From positions 2,674,878 to 2,738,877 of the forward strand of contig NZ_CP018194.1 in assembly GCF_001889545.1 (NCBI RefSeq): a stretch of 64,000 nucleotides of DNA. Direction: 5' to 3'. This stretch comes from Granulibacter bethesdensis. Lineage in GTDB: Bacteria; Pseudomonadota; Alphaproteobacteria; Acetobacterales; Acetobacteraceae. Each line of letters begins with the position of its first letter. The first letter of the stretch is position 1. The notes beneath the pieces are model-generated. The model made no database searches, was not told the DNA's origin, and saw nothing but the letters and a program-made list of their open reading frames with translations. This document shows, in pieces, positions 14,595 to 25,102 of the stretch. The position numbers and the translations under genes are program-made.

Positions 14595-17335
14595 GCGGGA
14601 ACAAGCTCCGTCTCATAGCATTCAACGACATCGCCTTCCTTGATGTCATTGTAGCCTGCGAAGGACAGACCGCACTCGTAATTGCGGGCCACTTCCTTCA
14701 CATCATCCTTGAAGCGCTTCAACTGGCTCAATTCACCCGTGTGAATGACAACGTTGTCACGCAGCAGACGCACGCCACAGCCACGCTTCACCACACCTTC
14801 GGTCACCATACAGCCAGCGACCTTGCCGACCTTGGTAATTTCGAAAACCTTGCGGATCTCGGCATAGCCCAGGAACTTCTCACGCTGTTTCGGCGCGATC
14901 TTGCCGCGTACCAGCGCCTCGATATCGTCCGCCACTTCATAAATGATGGAGTAGTAACGGATATCAACACCCTCGCGCTGGGCAAGCTCACGCGCCTGAT
15001 TGGTTGCACGCACATTGAAGGCGATCAGCACGGCATTGGAAGCCTTGGCCAGCTGCACATCGCTTTCACTGATCTGACCAACCGAGGACAGCAGGGTGCG
15101 AACCTTGACCTCTTCGTGTTCCTGCTTCTGCACGGTGGTGGCAATTGCCTCCGCGCTGCCCTGCACGTCAGCCTTGATGACGACAGCAACTTCTTTCTGC
15201 GCGCCAGCCTGAATGCGGCTGAGCATCTGCTCCAGCGTGCCACGGCCGGCGGCAATACCGGCGGCCATTTTCTCGCGGATCTTGCGCTGACGGAATTCGC
15301 TGATTTCCCGCGCCCGGCTTTCGTTTTCCACCGCGACGAAAGGCTCGCCCGCCGAGGGAACCCCGGCCAGACCAAGAATCTCCACCGGTGTCGAAGGCAG
15401 GGCTTCTTTCATCTGCTGGCCCTTATCGTCCAGCATGGCGCGCACGCGGCCCCATTCCGCCCCGGCGACGACAATGTCGCCCTGACGCAACGTGCCTTTC
15501 TGCACCAGCACGGTGGCCACAGGACCACGTCCGCGATCCAGACGGCTTTCCACCACGGTGCCCTCAGCAGCCCGATCCGGATTGGCCTTCAGATCCAGCA
15601 CTTCCGCCTGAAGCAGAATGGCTTCTTCCAGCTTGTCCAGATTCTGGCGCTTGAGAGCCGAAACCTCGACATCCTGTGTATCGCCGCCCATTTCCTCGAC
15701 CACGATTTCGTGGTGGAGCAGTTCCTGGCGGACACGGCCCGGATTGGCCCCCGGCTTGTCGCACTTGTTGATGGCAACAATGATGGGCGCGTTCGCGGCC
15801 TTGGCATGTTTGATGGCCTCGATCGTCTGCGGCATCACGCCATCATCCGCCGCTACCACCAGCACGACGATATCCGTCACCGATGCACCGCGAGAGCGCA
15901 TGGCGGTGAAGGCTTCGTGGCCGGGCGTATCCAGAAAGGTCAGCTTCTGCCGGGAGGGCAAAGTCACCTGATACGCACCGATATGCTGGGTGATACCGCC
16001 CGCTTCGCCCGCCGCCACATCGGTGGCACGCAGCGCATCGAGCAGCGAGGTCTTGCCGTGATCGACATGCCCCATGACCGTCACCACAGGCGGCCGCGGC
16101 TGAAGGTCGGAGTCGATATCGCTGATACCTTCCAGACCGACTTCCACATCGCTTTCGCTGACGCGACGGACGCGATGACCGAATTCCTGCACGACCAGTT
16201 CGGCGGTATCGGCGTCGATGGTCTGGGTAACGGTAGCCATCATGCCCATGCGCATCAGCTGCTTGATGACATCGGCAGCCCGCACGGCCATACGGTTGGC
16301 AAGTTCACCCACCGCAATGGTTTCCGGCAGCACGACATCGCGCACCACTTTCAGCTGATCAGCGCGCAGACGTTCCAGTTCCGCCTGCCGGCGTTCACGG
16401 TCACGCTGACGACGCATCGAGGCAATGGAGCGCGTACGCTCATCCTCACCCTCGATCGCGGCGCGCACATCAATGCGGCCACCACGACGCGGTTCAGCAA
16501 CGGCTTTTTTAGCAACCGGAGCTGCCGCCTTGCGCGGTGCCGGTGCACCGCCGCCGCCTGTACGGCGCGGCTTGCGTTCTTCATCACCCTCCTCCCCACG
16601 TTCCCGCAGACGCAACGTCTGCGGAGCGGACGGTGCTGAAACGGGAACCTTGGAGGGGATCGGCGCAGGGCGGGACGGACGACGAATATCATCCGACGGG
16701 GCTGAGCGAGAGGGTGCAGACCGCGAAGGGGCTGCCGTACGCTCACGCTGGGCCGGAGGAGGCACAGGAGGCGCCTCGACCGGCGGCGCGGATTCGGCTG
16801 CCTTACGGGCCGCTTCTGCGGCAATCCGGTCGGCCTCTTCCTGTTCCTTGCGACGTGCCTCTTCTTCAGCGGCGCGTTTGGCTTCTTCCTCGCGACGGCG
16901 TGCTTCCTCGGCAGCAGAGAGGATCGAGATCTTCTCCTGCTCCCGGCGCTCCACCTCACGGCGGGCAGCCTCGACACGCTGCTGTTCCAGCACGCGCTGG
17001 CGAATAGCCAGTTCCTGCGCCGTCAGAGCGCGGCCTGCGCCCCCTGCACCACCACGACCGGAGCCGCGATTACCACCACCACTGCGTGGCGTACCCTGTG
17101 GGGCATTGCCGCCCTGCGGGGCGGGTGCGCTGCTGCTGCCGCCTTCCGGGGCCGAAGGAGCGCCAGGCTGTAATCCGCGCTTCTTGCGGACCTCAACCTG
17201 CACAACCTTCGAACGTCCGTGGCTGAAGCTTTGCCGCACGGATCCGGCATCCACGGTACGGCCCAGCTCCATTCGGCCAGCGGGCCGAAGCGACAGCCGG
17301 CCCTTGCCCGCGTCCTGATCGTTGCCTTCGCTCAT
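14591..17335 (-). CDS. infB: Translation initiation factor IF-2
   Basis: 914-residue GTPase that brings initiator tRNA to the 30S subunit. The first 400 residues are a long low-complexity arm of Ala/Arg/Glu coiled coil and Pro/Ser-rich sequence, as in other alphaproteobacteria. The GTP-binding domain follows, with G1 [15 protein letters not shown]3 DTPGHEAF and G4 NKCDKPGA. Beta-barrel domains and the C-terminal fMet-tRNA-binding part complete it. The strongly biased arm is why a long opposite-strand frame exists here, which I reject. The gene begins 8 bp after the YlxR-like gene. Confidence 0.97.
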   Translation of the reverse strand: MSEGNDQDAGKGRLSLRPAGRMELGRTVDAGSVRQSFSHGRSKVVQVEVRKKRGLQPGAPSAPEGGSSSAPAPQGGNAPQGTPRSGGGNRGSGRGGAGGAGRALTAQELAIRQRVLEQQRVEAARREVERREQEKISILSAAEEARRREEEAKRAAEEEARRKEQEEADRIAAEAARKAAESAPPVEAPPVPPPAQRERTAAPSRSAPSRSAPSDDIRRPSRPAPIPSKVPVSAPSAPQTLRLRERGEEGDEERKPRRTGGGGAPAPRKAAAPVAKKAVAEPRRGGRIDVRAAIEGEDERTRSIASMRRQRDRERRQAELERLRADQLKVVRDVVLPETIAVGELANRMAVRAADVIKQLMRMGMMATVTQTIDADTAELVVQEFGHRVRRVSESDVEVGLEGISDIDSDLQPRPPVVTVMGHVDHGKTSLLDALRATDVAAGEAGGITQHIGAYQVTLPSRQKLTFLDTPGHEAFTAMRSRGASVTDIVVLVVAADDGVMPQTIEAIKHAKAANAPIIVAINKCDKPGANPGRVRQELLHHEIVVEEMGGDTQDVEVSALKRQNLDKLEEAILLQAEVLDLKANPDRAAEGTVVESRLDRGRGPVATVLVQKGTLRQGDIVVAGAEWGRVRAMLDDKGQQMKEALPSTPVEILGLAGVPSAGEPFVAVENESRAREISEFRQRKIREKMAAGIAAGRGTLEQMLSRIQAGAQKEVAVVIKADVQGSAEAIATTVQKQEHEEVKVRTLLSSVGQISESDVQLAKASNAVLIAFNVRATNQARELAQREGVDIRYYSIIYEVADDIEALVRGKIAPKQREKFLGYAEIRKVFEITKVGKVAGCMVTEGVVKRGCGVRLLRDNVVIHTGELSQLKRFKDDVKEVARNYECGLSFAGYNDIKEGDVVECYETELVPA

Positions 17336-17343
17336 CTAACGCC

Positions 17344-18003
17344 TTAACCCTCAATCGTGTCGCCGGTGAGTCCGGCCAACCGTTCCGCCTCAATCTCCAG
17401 CCGCGTGGCCAGAGCCCCCGGCGTAACCGCAATATGCACGGCATGATCGCGGCCAAATATCCGTCCCAGTTCCTCACCGCTCAGCGGCGAGATGACCAAC
17501 ACGGTCCTCTGTCCCGACAGGAAACGCGCCCTTTCGTCCGGACTGCCATCAGCAGCCTGCACAATCAGCGCCGCCCGACCGGCGACCAGCCATTCGCGGG
17601 CTTTGGTATAACCCGCCACTGCCTGCCCGGCGCGGCGCGCCAGACCAAGGCAATCCGTAACCCGTCGCAGAAGGCCATGCCGTACCCTATCGGTCAGATC
17701 GGGCGGAACAACCACCTGTGCGCGCGCAGCCCTGGCGAAGGCACCCCGGCGCTGGGCTGTTTCTAACACATCGCGCCGTGCGCTCAACCATATTCCCCTG
17801 CCCGGCAGGGTTGCCGTCAGGTCAGGGACCACCGAGCCGTCAGGACCAATAACAAAACGGAGCATACGGGCACGTTCACCCTGCACCCGCGTGACGACAC
17901 AACGGCGCAGTGGCCCCCGCTCGTCCTGCTCATCATCCGCGTTGTCCAGCGAATCGTCTGGCACTGTGGGCGCGTCAGGCGTGGTCAGCCTCCTGTTCCT
18001 CAT
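17344..18003 (-). CDS. YlxR-type RNA-binding protein fused to an L7Ae-like domain
   Basis: 219 residues. The first half is a YlxR/DUF448 domain with GPLRRCVVTRVQGERARMLRF and the family signature GRGIWLSARRDVLETAQRRGAFARA. From about residue 115 an L7Ae/L30e-like domain follows: CLGLARRAGQAVAGYTKAREWL and then VLVISPLSGEELGRIFGRD. In Bacillus these are two genes (ylxR and ylxQ) between nusA and infB; here they are one polypeptide. It probably binds RNA and may influence ribosome assembly or transcription, but its role is not well defined. The ATG at 18003 overlaps nusA by 29 bases. A GTG near 17964 is an alternative start. Confidence 0.85.
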   Translation of the reverse strand: MRNRRLTTPDAPTVPDDSLDNADDEQDERGPLRRCVVTRVQGERARMLRFVIGPDGSVVPDLTATLPGRGIWLSARRDVLETAQRRGAFARAARAQVVVPPDLTDRVRHGLLRRVTDCLGLARRAGQAVAGYTKAREWLVAGRAALIVQAADGSPDERARFLSGQRTVLVISPLSGEELGRIFGRDHAVHIAVTPGALATRLEIEAERLAGLTGDTIEG

Positions 18004-19498
18004 CGGTGAACCAGTGGGCGCGGGCAGCCATGATGATCTCATTGGCCGTCTCTTCGTCCATGGCATCGCTGCCGACGATTTCCACCAGCTCGTCACCGGC
18101 CAGATCGGCCAGATCGTCAAGGGTTTTCACGCCCTTTTCCCCCAGCGCCACCAACATGGCAGGCGTCAGCGTTTCGATATCGGCGATCTCGTCGGTAACA
18201 CCCAGCGCCTTGCGCTTGTCATCCATCTCATTCGCACGACGGGTCAGATCAACCTCGGCGCGACGGATCAGCTCTTCTGCCACGTTCTCGTCGAAACCCT
18301 CGATTTCACTGAGTTCTTCCACGGGGGAGAAAGCCAGTTCCTCGACTGTGGTAAAACCTTCCGTCACCAGCAGACCGGCGATCACGTCATCGACATCCAG
18401 CGCATCAACAAACAGGCTGGTGCGCTTGCGGAATTCTTCCTGACGGCGCTCGCTTTCCTCGGCCTCGGTCAGGATGTCGATATCCCAACGGGTCAACTGG
18501 CTGGCGAGGCGGACATTCTGGCCACGGCGACCGATTGCCAGACTGAGCTGGTCATCCGGCACGACGACTTCAACGCGGCCTGCTTCCTCATCCATCACCA
18601 CCTTGGTGACTTCAGCCGGAGCAAGCGCGTTCACCACGAAGGTCGCAGCCTGCGGGCTCCAGGGGATGATGTCGATCTTCTCGCCCTGCAACTCGGCCAC
18701 CACCGCCTGAACACGGCTGCCGCGCATACCGACGCAGGCGCCGACCGGGTCGATGGACTGGTCACGGCTGATCACCGCCATTTTCGCACGGCTGCCGGGA
18801 TCGCGGGAAACCGCCTTGATCTCGATGATACCATCGTAGATTTCCGGCACTTCCTGCGCGAACAGCTTGGCCAGGAAATTCGGATGGGTGCGGCTGAGAA
18901 AAATCTGCGGGCCGCGCGGCTCTTCACGCACATCATAGATATAGGCCCGCACGCGGTCGCCATTGCGGAAGCTTTCACGGGCAATCAGCTCGTCACGCCG
19001 CAGCAGCGCTTCGGACTTGCCAAGATCGACCATCAGATTGCCGTATTCGGTCCGCTTGACCACACCGTTGATGATCTCGCCCACGCGATCCTTGAATTCG
19101 TCGTACTGACGGCGACGCTCATATTCGCGCACGCGCTGCACGATCACCTGCTTGGCGGTCTGCGCGGCAATACGCCCGAAATCGATCGGCGGCAGGGGAT
19201 CGACCAGATGGCCGCCAAGCTCGATATCGGGTTTGAATTTACGGGCGATATGGATCGGGATCTGAGTTTCCTCATTTTCCACGACCTCGACCGCCTCGGT
19301 CCAGCGGGACAGGCGCACATCACCGGTTTTACGGTCGATGGTGGCGCGGATATCCTTTTCATGCCCGTATTTCGCGCGACCAGCCTTCTGGATGGCCTGC
19401 TCCATCGCCTCAAGCACTTCTTCTCGGTCGATCGACTTTTCCCGCGCCACAGCATCGGCGACGAGGAGCAGTTCGGGACGGGAAATCGCAGTATCCAT
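17975..19498 (-). CDS. nusA: Transcription termination/antitermination protein NusA
   Basis: 507 residues. NusA binds RNA polymerase and nascent RNA, modulating pausing, termination and antitermination. An N-terminal polymerase-binding domain (MDTAISRPELLLVADAVAREK onward) is followed by the S1 domain, two KH domains (GACVGMRGSRVQAVVAELQGEKIDI and LAIGRRGQNVRLASQLTRWDI) and two acidic C-terminal helix-hairpin repeats. I start at ATG 19498 because AGAGGA sits five bases upstream; a TTG at 19513 is also open. It lies 11 bp after rimP and overlaps the YlxR-like gene. Confidence 0.97.
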   Translation of the reverse strand: MDTAISRPELLLVADAVAREKSIDREEVLEAMEQAIQKAGRAKYGHEKDIRATIDRKTGDVRLSRWTEAVEVVENEETQIPIHIARKFKPDIELGGHLVDPLPPIDFGRIAAQTAKQVIVQRVREYERRRQYDEFKDRVGEIINGVVKRTEYGNLMVDLGKSEALLRRDELIARESFRNGDRVRAYIYDVREEPRGPQIFLSRTHPNFLAKLFAQEVPEIYDGIIEIKAVSRDPGSRAKMAVISRDQSIDPVGACVGMRGSRVQAVVAELQGEKIDIIPWSPQAATFVVNALAPAEVTKVVMDEEAGRVEVVVPDDQLSLAIGRRGQNVRLASQLTRWDIDILTEAEESERRQEEFRKRTSLFVDALDVDDVIAGLLVTEGFTTVEELAFSPVEELSEIEGFDENVAEELIRRAEVDLTRRANEMDDKRKALGVTDEIADIETLTPAMLVALGEKGVKTLDDLADLAGDELVEIVGSDAMDEETANEIIMAARAHWFTDEEQEADHA

Positions 19499-19509
19499 GC
19501 GGTCCTCTA

Positions 19510-20046
19510 TCAATTCGGCTGCTGCGGGGAATCGGCCATGCCTGCTTCCTGGGCGGTGGCTTCGATCAATGCATCCGTCAGCACCAGTTTAGCCTTCTTC
19601 AGCCCATCCATCGGCAGGCTGACTTCCTCGCCATCATCCAGCCGCAGACGCGCTGCCGTTTCATCGGCCCCCAGCACCGTGCCGGAAAAACGCCGACGAC
19701 CGCCGGGGCCGGGAATCGACATCTCGACCTTCGCCAGATGACCGGCAAAACGCACCCAGTCCTTCACCCTGGTCAGCGGACGGTCGATCCCTGCGGAGCT
19801 GACCTCCAGATTCCAGGTGGACTGGATCACATCCTCCACATCCAACAGCGCACCGGCTGCGTGGCTGATAGCCTCGCAATCATCAATGCCGATCAGGGAA
19901 CCGTCGGCGCGGTCAGCCATGATCTGCACGGTCGGCTGCTCCCGTCCCAGCACGGCCACGCGCACCAGTTCGAATCCCATATCGGCCAGACCAGGAGCGA
20001 TCAGTCCGGCGATACGCTGTTCGAGAGGAGTTTGCGCCACACTCAT
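19510..20046 (-). CDS. rimP: Ribosome maturation factor RimP
   Basis: 178-residue factor for 30S subunit assembly and first gene of the nusA operon. Recognisable motifs are the N-terminal [16 protein letters not shown], the central [19 protein letters not shown], and [23 protein letters not shown], which is the family hallmark. The C-terminal SH3-like domain covers [35 protein letters not shown]. The operon promoter should lie in the 77 bp before it, which are shared with the terminator of the upstream YihY-like gene. Confidence 0.96.
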   Translation of the reverse strand: MSVAQTPLEQRIAGLIAPGLADMGFELVRVAVLGREQPTVQIMADRADGSLIGIDDCEAISHAAGALLDVEDVIQSTWNLEVSSAGIDRPLTRVKDWVRFAGHLAKVEMSIPGPGGRRRFSGTVLGADETAARLRLDDGEEVSLPMDGLKKAKLVLTDALIEATAQEAGMADSPQQPN

Positions 20047-20069
20047 ATGGTCATGCGTCCAGTAAAGAA

Positions 20070-20096
20070 AAAGGGCGGCCCGTGGGCCACCCTTTT
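20070..20096 (-). terminator. Terminator of the AI-2E/YihY gene pair
   Basis: On the minus strand AAAGGGTGGCCCACGGGCCG folds into a GC-rich stem with its complementary arm ending in CCCTTTTTCTTT. It lies 28 bp after the YihY-like stop codon and before rimP, separating the two minus-strand operons. Confidence 0.8.
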
Positions 20097-20123
20097 ACAG
20101 GCTGAATATCTTGGAAACGGTTC

Positions 20124-20993
20124 TTACGCCTTTACCGTGTCCGGTGCAACACCTGCCTGCCGGCGTGCATGACGGTCATCGGAATAGGCGCGGGTCAACT
20201 CGGCCCCGAACAGGAAAATCTGCGCAGAGTAATAAACCCACAGCAGCATGATCACCAGCGCACCAGCCGCCCCATAGGAAGTCGCTGCATTGCTGGAACC
20301 GATATACATACCAATCAGCATCTTGCCGACGCTGAACAGGAGCGCAGTCGTCACGGCCCCCATCCCCACATCACGCCACGCAATGACCCGATCTGGCAGG
20401 ATTTTGTAGGTTGCCCCGAAGATCAGGGCGATAATGAGAAAGGACATGCCGGCATTGGCCAGTTGCAGCAGCAATCTGGTTTCCGGAATAAAACTGTCAA
20501 GCCAGTCGCCGATGGCGGCCAGCACCGCACTGGCCACCAGCGAGACCATCAGTAAAAAACCCATCGTCATCACCAGCCCAAGGCTGAGCAATCTGACCCT
20601 GACCAGTTGTCCGACGGTGGAGCGTGGAGGCTCCGCCCGCCAGATCACATTCAACGTCGCCTGAATTTCGCCGAACACGCCGCTGGCCGTTATCAGCAAT
20701 GTGCCGATGCCGATCGCCGTCGCAATCGGCCCTGCGCCATGCCGTCCGGCACTGGCAATCATGGCCTGCAACGCTTCGGCGGCCTGTTTGCCCATCAGAC
20801 CGCCAAGCTGGCTGACGATCGCACCACGTGCGGCATCCTCCCCGAACAGGGTGCCTGCCACGGCAATGACGATCACCAGCACCGGCGACATCGAAAACAC
20901 CGTGTAATACGCAATCGCCGCCCCGCGGCTGAGGCAATTATCGGCAAGATAACCCTCCGCCGCATCCTTGAGAATAGCAAGAATACGCTTCAT
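20124..20993 (-). CDS. YihY/BrkB family inner-membrane protein
   Basis: 289-residue protein with about six membrane helices and the family opening LSRGAAIAYYTVFSMSPVLVIVIAVAG. The region FGATYKILPDRVIAWRDVGMGAVTTALLF and the stretch SYGAAGALVIMLLWVYYSAQIFLFGAELTRAY are typical of UPF0761/YihY proteins. These were once annotated ribonuclease BN, which is not supported. Transport or membrane-homeostasis roles are proposed for the family. The start overlaps the AI-2E-type gene by ATGA, so both are made together. Confidence 0.9.
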   Translation of the reverse strand: MKRILAILKDAAEGYLADNCLSRGAAIAYYTVFSMSPVLVIVIAVAGTLFGEDAARGAIVSQLGGLMGKQAAEALQAMIASAGRHGAGPIATAIGIGTLLITASGVFGEIQATLNVIWRAEPPRSTVGQLVRVRLLSLGLVMTMGFLLMVSLVASAVLAAIGDWLDSFIPETRLLLQLANAGMSFLIIALIFGATYKILPDRVIAWRDVGMGAVTTALLFSVGKMLIGMYIGSSNAATSYGAAGALVIMLLWVYYSAQIFLFGAELTRAYSDDRHARRQAGVAPDTVKA

Positions 20994-23026
20994 GCCGCCA
21001 TTCCTGACTGATGCTCCACCGCTGCCGCATGCGCCAGCCGCACCGCATCCCGCAATGAGGTCACATAGTAATCCGCCCCGATCATTTCCCGCTGCGCTTC
21101 ATCGGACAGAACCGGGTTTCCCGTCGGCCACAGCCCGACCATCAGCTTCGCATGAGGGGCATGGGTGCGCAGGCGCTGCATCAGCATTCGCAGATGCGCT
21201 GGCCGGCTGGTGACTTCCAGATAGGAAACGCACACCAGATCGACCGCCCCCAGATCGGTCTGGGCAATCCGACCGCCCCGCACTGCATGACGTGACAGAA
21301 CCCGTGCCGGCAGGCCATGCTTGGCCATCAGCTGAGCCAGCATGATGGCAGCCCCCTCATCCAGCGGTCCCCGCCCCGCGACGCAAACAATCGAATAGGA
21401 TCCAGCCGAAGGAGGCTCACCATGCGTGTCTGATGATAAAGCAGAAGTCTCGGTCATGGTGCCGGCCGCTTCTTCAGGCAGCAGGGCCTCATCATCGAAA
21501 TCGGCCAGCTCATCCGTCAGATCGCGCACCTGCTGAAGAATCACCTCCACCCGATCTGGCGCCAGAACACCACGCTGGGCGTCTCTGCCGGCCAACTGCA
21601 GCGCCTTCAGGGCGACGTCATCGTAATAGGAAGACAGGCTCCGTTCCCTCAGCAGGATCTCGGCATGGTCCTGGACCTCGTCAGAATCACCGGCAAGCAT
21701 GCGCTGGTAAAAACTCTCCACCGGCGTCAATGCCGGCCTGTCGCCCAGCAGAACATCCAGAAATTCCAGCTTCGGGATATGCCGGCCCATCACCACCAGA
21801 CAGACCGTCAACGGTGTGGACAGGATCAGCCCGATTGAGCCCCAAAGCCAGGTCCAGAAAATCGCCGACAGCATGACCGCCAGAGGCGACAGCCCGGTCG
21901 AATGACCATAGAGCAGCGGCTCCACCACCTGCCCCATCATGCTTTCCGCCACCAGAAACATACCGACCGCCCACAGCGCCATGCTCCAGCCCGGATCGAC
22001 TGCCGCCGCCAGGGCGATCGGCGGAATGGCTGCCAGCGGTGTGCCGATATAAGGCACGAACCGCATCAGCCCGGCGATCACCCCCCACAAAGCTGGGCTG
22101 GGCACACCGATCATCCACAAACCAAGCCCGGTGATCAGACCGAAAGCCGCATTCAGTCCAAGTTGCGCCAGAAAATACCGGCTGAGCCGGCTGGCCGCAT
22201 CGTCCATCGCCAAAGTCGTGCGATGCAGATCGGACGAACCGAACAGGCGGATCATCCGGTCCCGCAGATCCTCCAGCCTCATCAGCATGAAAATGGCGAC
22301 GATGAACACGATTCCCGTGGAGGCCAGCGGAGCGATGATGGGCGACAGATACCGCTCCGCAATTTCCAGCGGAGACGGATTGACAGGCGCAATGGTCACC
22401 GGAACAGGCTGGGCTTCCTTCCCCACCCCTTCCCGCCCCCCATGAGGCTGAAGATTGCGGTCACCCATCCGCTGGGGCGGCGGCAAAGCTGTCTGATCAT
22501 GGGTCGACTGAGCTGGAGGGCCCGAGGAAGCCTGATTCTCCGGCGTTGATGTCTGGGAAGAAGACGGTCTGGCGCTTCGCTCATGGCCGAATGTTCCAAG
22601 ACGGTCGGCAATATGCCCCGCACGCGTCATCGCCCAGTCCCGCAGCAGGTCCGCCTTGTCGAGAATGGTGGACTGATAGCGCGGGACGTTATCAGCCAGC
22701 TGCGCCAACTGGGTGCCGATCAGACCGCCCAACGCCAGAATGATGCCCAGGGCCAGCAACACAGCCAGCACCACCGCGATAAATCGCGGCATCCACAACC
22801 GGCGCAGCACTGAGACGAGCGGCGACAGCACGAAGCTGAGCAGCACGGCCAACGTGATCGGCACCAGCACCTCGCGCCCCAGATACAGCGCCGCCACCAC
22901 GACCACGCCGATCACCACAGCGCGGAGATCGTTACTGCTGGGCGTTTCGGCGGCGGCGATGCGGACGCGGTTATCTGCGACCGGCGGCAGCAGGGAGGAC
23001 GAAGAGGAAGATGGCGCGTCAGGCAT
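20990..23026 (-). CDS. AI-2E family (PerM-type) transporter with extra C-terminal domain
   Basis: 678 residues from the preferred ATG at 23026 (23056 is also open). The N-terminal half is a PerM/AI-2E family permease with helices near VVIGVVVVAALYLGREVL and the conserved late helices MRFVPYIGTPLAAIPP and WTWLWGSIGLILSTPLTVCLVV. A Ser/Thr/Pro-rich insert of about 75 residues sits between helices. The last 130 residues (SIVCVAGRGPLDEGAAIMLAQLMAKHG onward) read like a Rossmann-type cobalamin-binding-like fold and are unrelated to transport. The autoinducer label is a family name only; substrate unknown. It is coupled to the YihY gene. Confidence 0.83.
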   Translation of the reverse strand: MPDAPSSSSSSLLPPVADNRVRIAAAETPSSNDLRAVVIGVVVVAALYLGREVLVPITLAVLLSFVLSPLVSVLRRLWMPRFIAVVLAVLLALGIILALGGLIGTQLAQLADNVPRYQSTILDKADLLRDWAMTRAGHIADRLGTFGHERSARPSSSQTSTPENQASSGPPAQSTHDQTALPPPQRMGDRNLQPHGGREGVGKEAQPVPVTIAPVNPSPLEIAERYLSPIIAPLASTGIVFIVAIFMLMRLEDLRDRMIRLFGSSDLHRTTLAMDDAASRLSRYFLAQLGLNAAFGLITGLGLWMIGVPSPALWGVIAGLMRFVPYIGTPLAAIPPIALAAAVDPGWSMALWAVGMFLVAESMMGQVVEPLLYGHSTGLSPLAVMLSAIFWTWLWGSIGLILSTPLTVCLVVMGRHIPKLEFLDVLLGDRPALTPVESFYQRMLAGDSDEVQDHAEILLRERSLSSYYDDVALKALQLAGRDAQRGVLAPDRVEVILQQVRDLTDELADFDDEALLPEEAAGTMTETSALSSDTHGEPPSAGSYSIVCVAGRGPLDEGAAIMLAQLMAKHGLPARVLSRHAVRGGRIAQTDLGAVDLVCVSYLEVTSRPAHLRMLMQRLRTHAPHAKLMVGLWPTGNPVLSDEAQREMIGADYYVTSLRDAVRLAHAAAVEHQSGMAA

Positions 23027-23129
23027 GAGGGTCGCTTTGCTGCGAAAAGGCTTCACCCTAATGCGCAGTAAAGCGTGTCAGGTTCCCGATTGCGACCGTG
23101 CTGTACGCAATTGGCAACAAATGGTGGCG

Positions 23130-23813
23130 TCAGCGCCGCACATAGCGCCAATAAAGCGGCTGACGACCGGCCCTGATCGCCTTGGCCTCATAACGTGTTG
23201 GCGGCCAGCCTTCCGGCCTTTCATCGCTCATGGCGACCAGCTCGAAAGCGGTCTGACGCTCCATGACCTCCGGCACCCAAGCCTGATAGGTAGGATCATC
23301 AGAGGCAATCCGCCATTCCGCTCCCGGCTTCATCACCCGCGCCAGCGTAGCGGCATTTTCAGGATGCACGAAGCGCCGCTTCGCGTGTCGCGCCTTCGGC
23401 CATGGGTCGGGAAACATCAGAAAAACCCGGTCCAGTACCTGATCCGGCAGATCGCGCAGCAGCGGGCGCGCATCATCATCCCATACCCGCAGATTACCGG
23501 GCAGCGGCGCGGTTTCCTCATCCAACGGTTCTGGCAGGAGGCGTGACAACAGGGAACACAGACCGTTTTCGAATACTTCGCAGGCAATCAGAGTCACATC
23601 CGGATGCGCCTCGATCTGGGCCACGGCATGCTCACCACCGCCGAACCCGATCTCCAGCCAGAGCGGAGAAACCCCCTGAAGCGAGGACGGCCCGGCATAG
23701 CGCAGCCGGGGCAGGGTCAGGTCCAGCAAACGCTGCTGACGGGGCCGGAGCGCGTGGCCCCGCTGGCGGCCATACAGCCGGTCGGGTTGGGATTTCATGG
23801 TCATGTCAGGCAT
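23130..23813 (-). CDS. trmB: tRNA (guanine(46)-N7)-methyltransferase
   Basis: 227-residue class I methyltransferase that uses S-adenosylmethionine to form m7G46 in the tRNA variable loop. The cofactor-binding motif is LWLEIGFGGGEHAVAQ, followed by ACEVFENGL. The catalytic/tRNA-binding segment reads FLMFPDPWPKARHAKRRFV, the family signature, with LARVMKPGAEWRIASDD after it. Length and motif order are normal. It precedes an AI-2E gene with 103 bp between, and follows metK, which makes its cofactor, although a terminator separates the two. Confidence 0.95.
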   Translation of the reverse strand: MPDMTMKSQPDRLYGRQRGHALRPRQQRLLDLTLPRLRYAGPSSLQGVSPLWLEIGFGGGEHAVAQIEAHPDVTLIACEVFENGLCSLLSRLLPEPLDEETAPLPGNLRVWDDDARPLLRDLPDQVLDRVFLMFPDPWPKARHAKRRFVHPENAATLARVMKPGAEWRIASDDPTYQAWVPEVMERQTAFELVAMSDERPEGWPPTRYEAKAIRAGRQPLYWRYVRR

Positions 23814-23854
23814 CGATTCACATCAGGCAGAAGCAGATGATCCAGATCAAACGA

Positions 23855-23882
23855 AAAGGTCAGGGATTGCTCCCTGACCTTT
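23855..23882 (-). terminator. Rho-independent terminator of metK
   Basis: Read on the minus strand, AAAGGTCAGGG pairs with CCCTGACCTTT around a six-base loop and is followed by TCGTTTG. It starts about 33 bp after the metK stop codon. Confidence 0.8.
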
Positions 23883-23914
23883 CATATCATCCAGTACGCC
23901 GAAGGCGTCTGGTC

Positions 23915-25102
23915 TCAGCGGTTGAAGGCGGAGCGCAGGGCTGCCGCAATATCCGTCTGTTCCCAGGTGAAGTTGTCCAGCGCCATATCCGGGATACGGC
24001 CAAAATGGCCGTATGCGGAGGTCGGCACATAGATCGGACGGTTCAGGCGCAGATGCTCGCGGATGCCGCGGGGAGACAGGTTCACCAGCTCACGCAGGGT
24101 CTTTTCCAGCTTCACCTCATCCACATCATGCCCCGTACCGTGCAGATCGACATAGACGGACAGCGGATGGGACACACCGATTGCGTAGCTGATCTGCAGG
24201 GTCACCCGGTCCGCCAGTTCGGCGGCGACCACATTCTTGGCCAGATAGCGGGCGACATAGGCAGCGGAACGGTCAACCTTGGTGGGATCCTTGCCGCTGA
24301 AGGCTCCACCGCCATGCGGGGCCGCGCCACCATACGTGTCGACGATGATCTTGCGGCCCGTCAAACCCGCATCACCATCCGGACCGCCGATGACGAACTT
24401 GCCGGTCGGGTTGACGTAGATTTCCTGCTCCGGCGGCATCCAGCCATCCGGCAGAACCTGACCGATCACACCGGTCACGATACGGCGCAGCTCGTCCTGA
24501 GACGCGGATTCGCCATGCTGGGTGGAGACAACGACGCTGGTTGCGCCGACCGGGCGGCCATCCACGTAACGCAGGGTCACCTGGCTCTTCGCATCCGGCT
24601 CCAGCAGCTTGCCCTCGGCGGAACCACTTTTACGCAGCTCCGTCAGACGACGCAGAATTTCATGAGAATAATAGATCGGGGCCGGCATCAGGGTCGGCGT
24701 CTCGCGGCAGGCATAGCCGAACATGATGCCCTGATCGCCCGCGCCTTCATCCTTACTGCCTGCGCTATCGACGCCGACAGCGATGTCAGCGGACTGCGCA
24801 TGCAGGTGAATGGCGATATCGGTGTTCTTCCAGGAAAAGCCTTCCTGATCGTAGCCGATATCCCTGATCGCCTCACGGGTTAGGTTTTCAAGCAGCTCCG
24901 GTGTCACGGAAGCAGGGCCACGGGTTTCACCCGCGAGAACGACACGGTTGGTGGTGACCAGCGTTTCACAGGCCACACGGGCGTAAGGATCAGCCTTCAG
25001 GAAGGCATCCAGAACCGTATCACTGATCCGGTCTGCCACCTTGTCGGGATGACCTTCCGAAACAGATTCGGAGGTGAAAAGATATTCGCCCTTATCGCGC
25101 AT
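23915..25102 (-). CDS. metK: S-adenosylmethionine synthase
   Basis: 395-residue enzyme that forms S-adenosylmethionine from methionine and ATP in the cytoplasm. Hallmarks are [22 protein letters not shown] near the start, [12 protein letters not shown] in the middle, and [22 protein letters not shown], the phosphate-binding signature. AGAGGA lies nine bases before the ATG. I looked for a SAM-type riboswitch in the 137 bp upstream and found none I could match; only a small CTGACA/TGTCAG hairpin is there. The product also serves the radical-SAM hopanoid enzymes upstream. Confidence 0.97.
   Translation of the reverse strand: MRDKGEYLFTSESVSEGHPDKVADRISDTVLDAFLKADPYARVACETLVTTNRVVLAGETRGPASVTPELLENLTREAIRDIGYDQEGFSWKNTDIAIHLHAQSADIAVGVDSAGSKDEGAGDQGIMFGYACRETPTLMPAPIYYSHEILRRLTELRKSGSAEGKLLEPDAKSQVTLRYVDGRPVGATSVVVSTQHGESASQDELRRIVTGVIGQVLPDGWMPPEQEIYVNPTGKFVIGGPDGDAGLTGRKIIVDTYGGAAPHGGGAFSGKDPTKVDRSAAYVARYLAKNVVAAELADRVTLQISYAIGVSHPLSVYVDLHGTGHDVDEVKLEKTLRELVNLSPRGIREHLRLNRPIYVPTSAYGHFGRIPDMALDNFTWEQTDIAAALRSAFNR

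Noticed and set aside
14477-16639. 720-codon open frame on the + strand opposite infB
   Set aside because: It is antisense to an unmistakable IF-2. The His/Gln-rich translation mirrors the codon bias of the long Ala/Arg/Glu arm and shows no domain.
17891-19741. 616-codon open frame on the + strand opposite nusA and rimP
   Set aside because: It covers two well-conserved genes in the reverse direction and has no family features; a by-product of high GC content.
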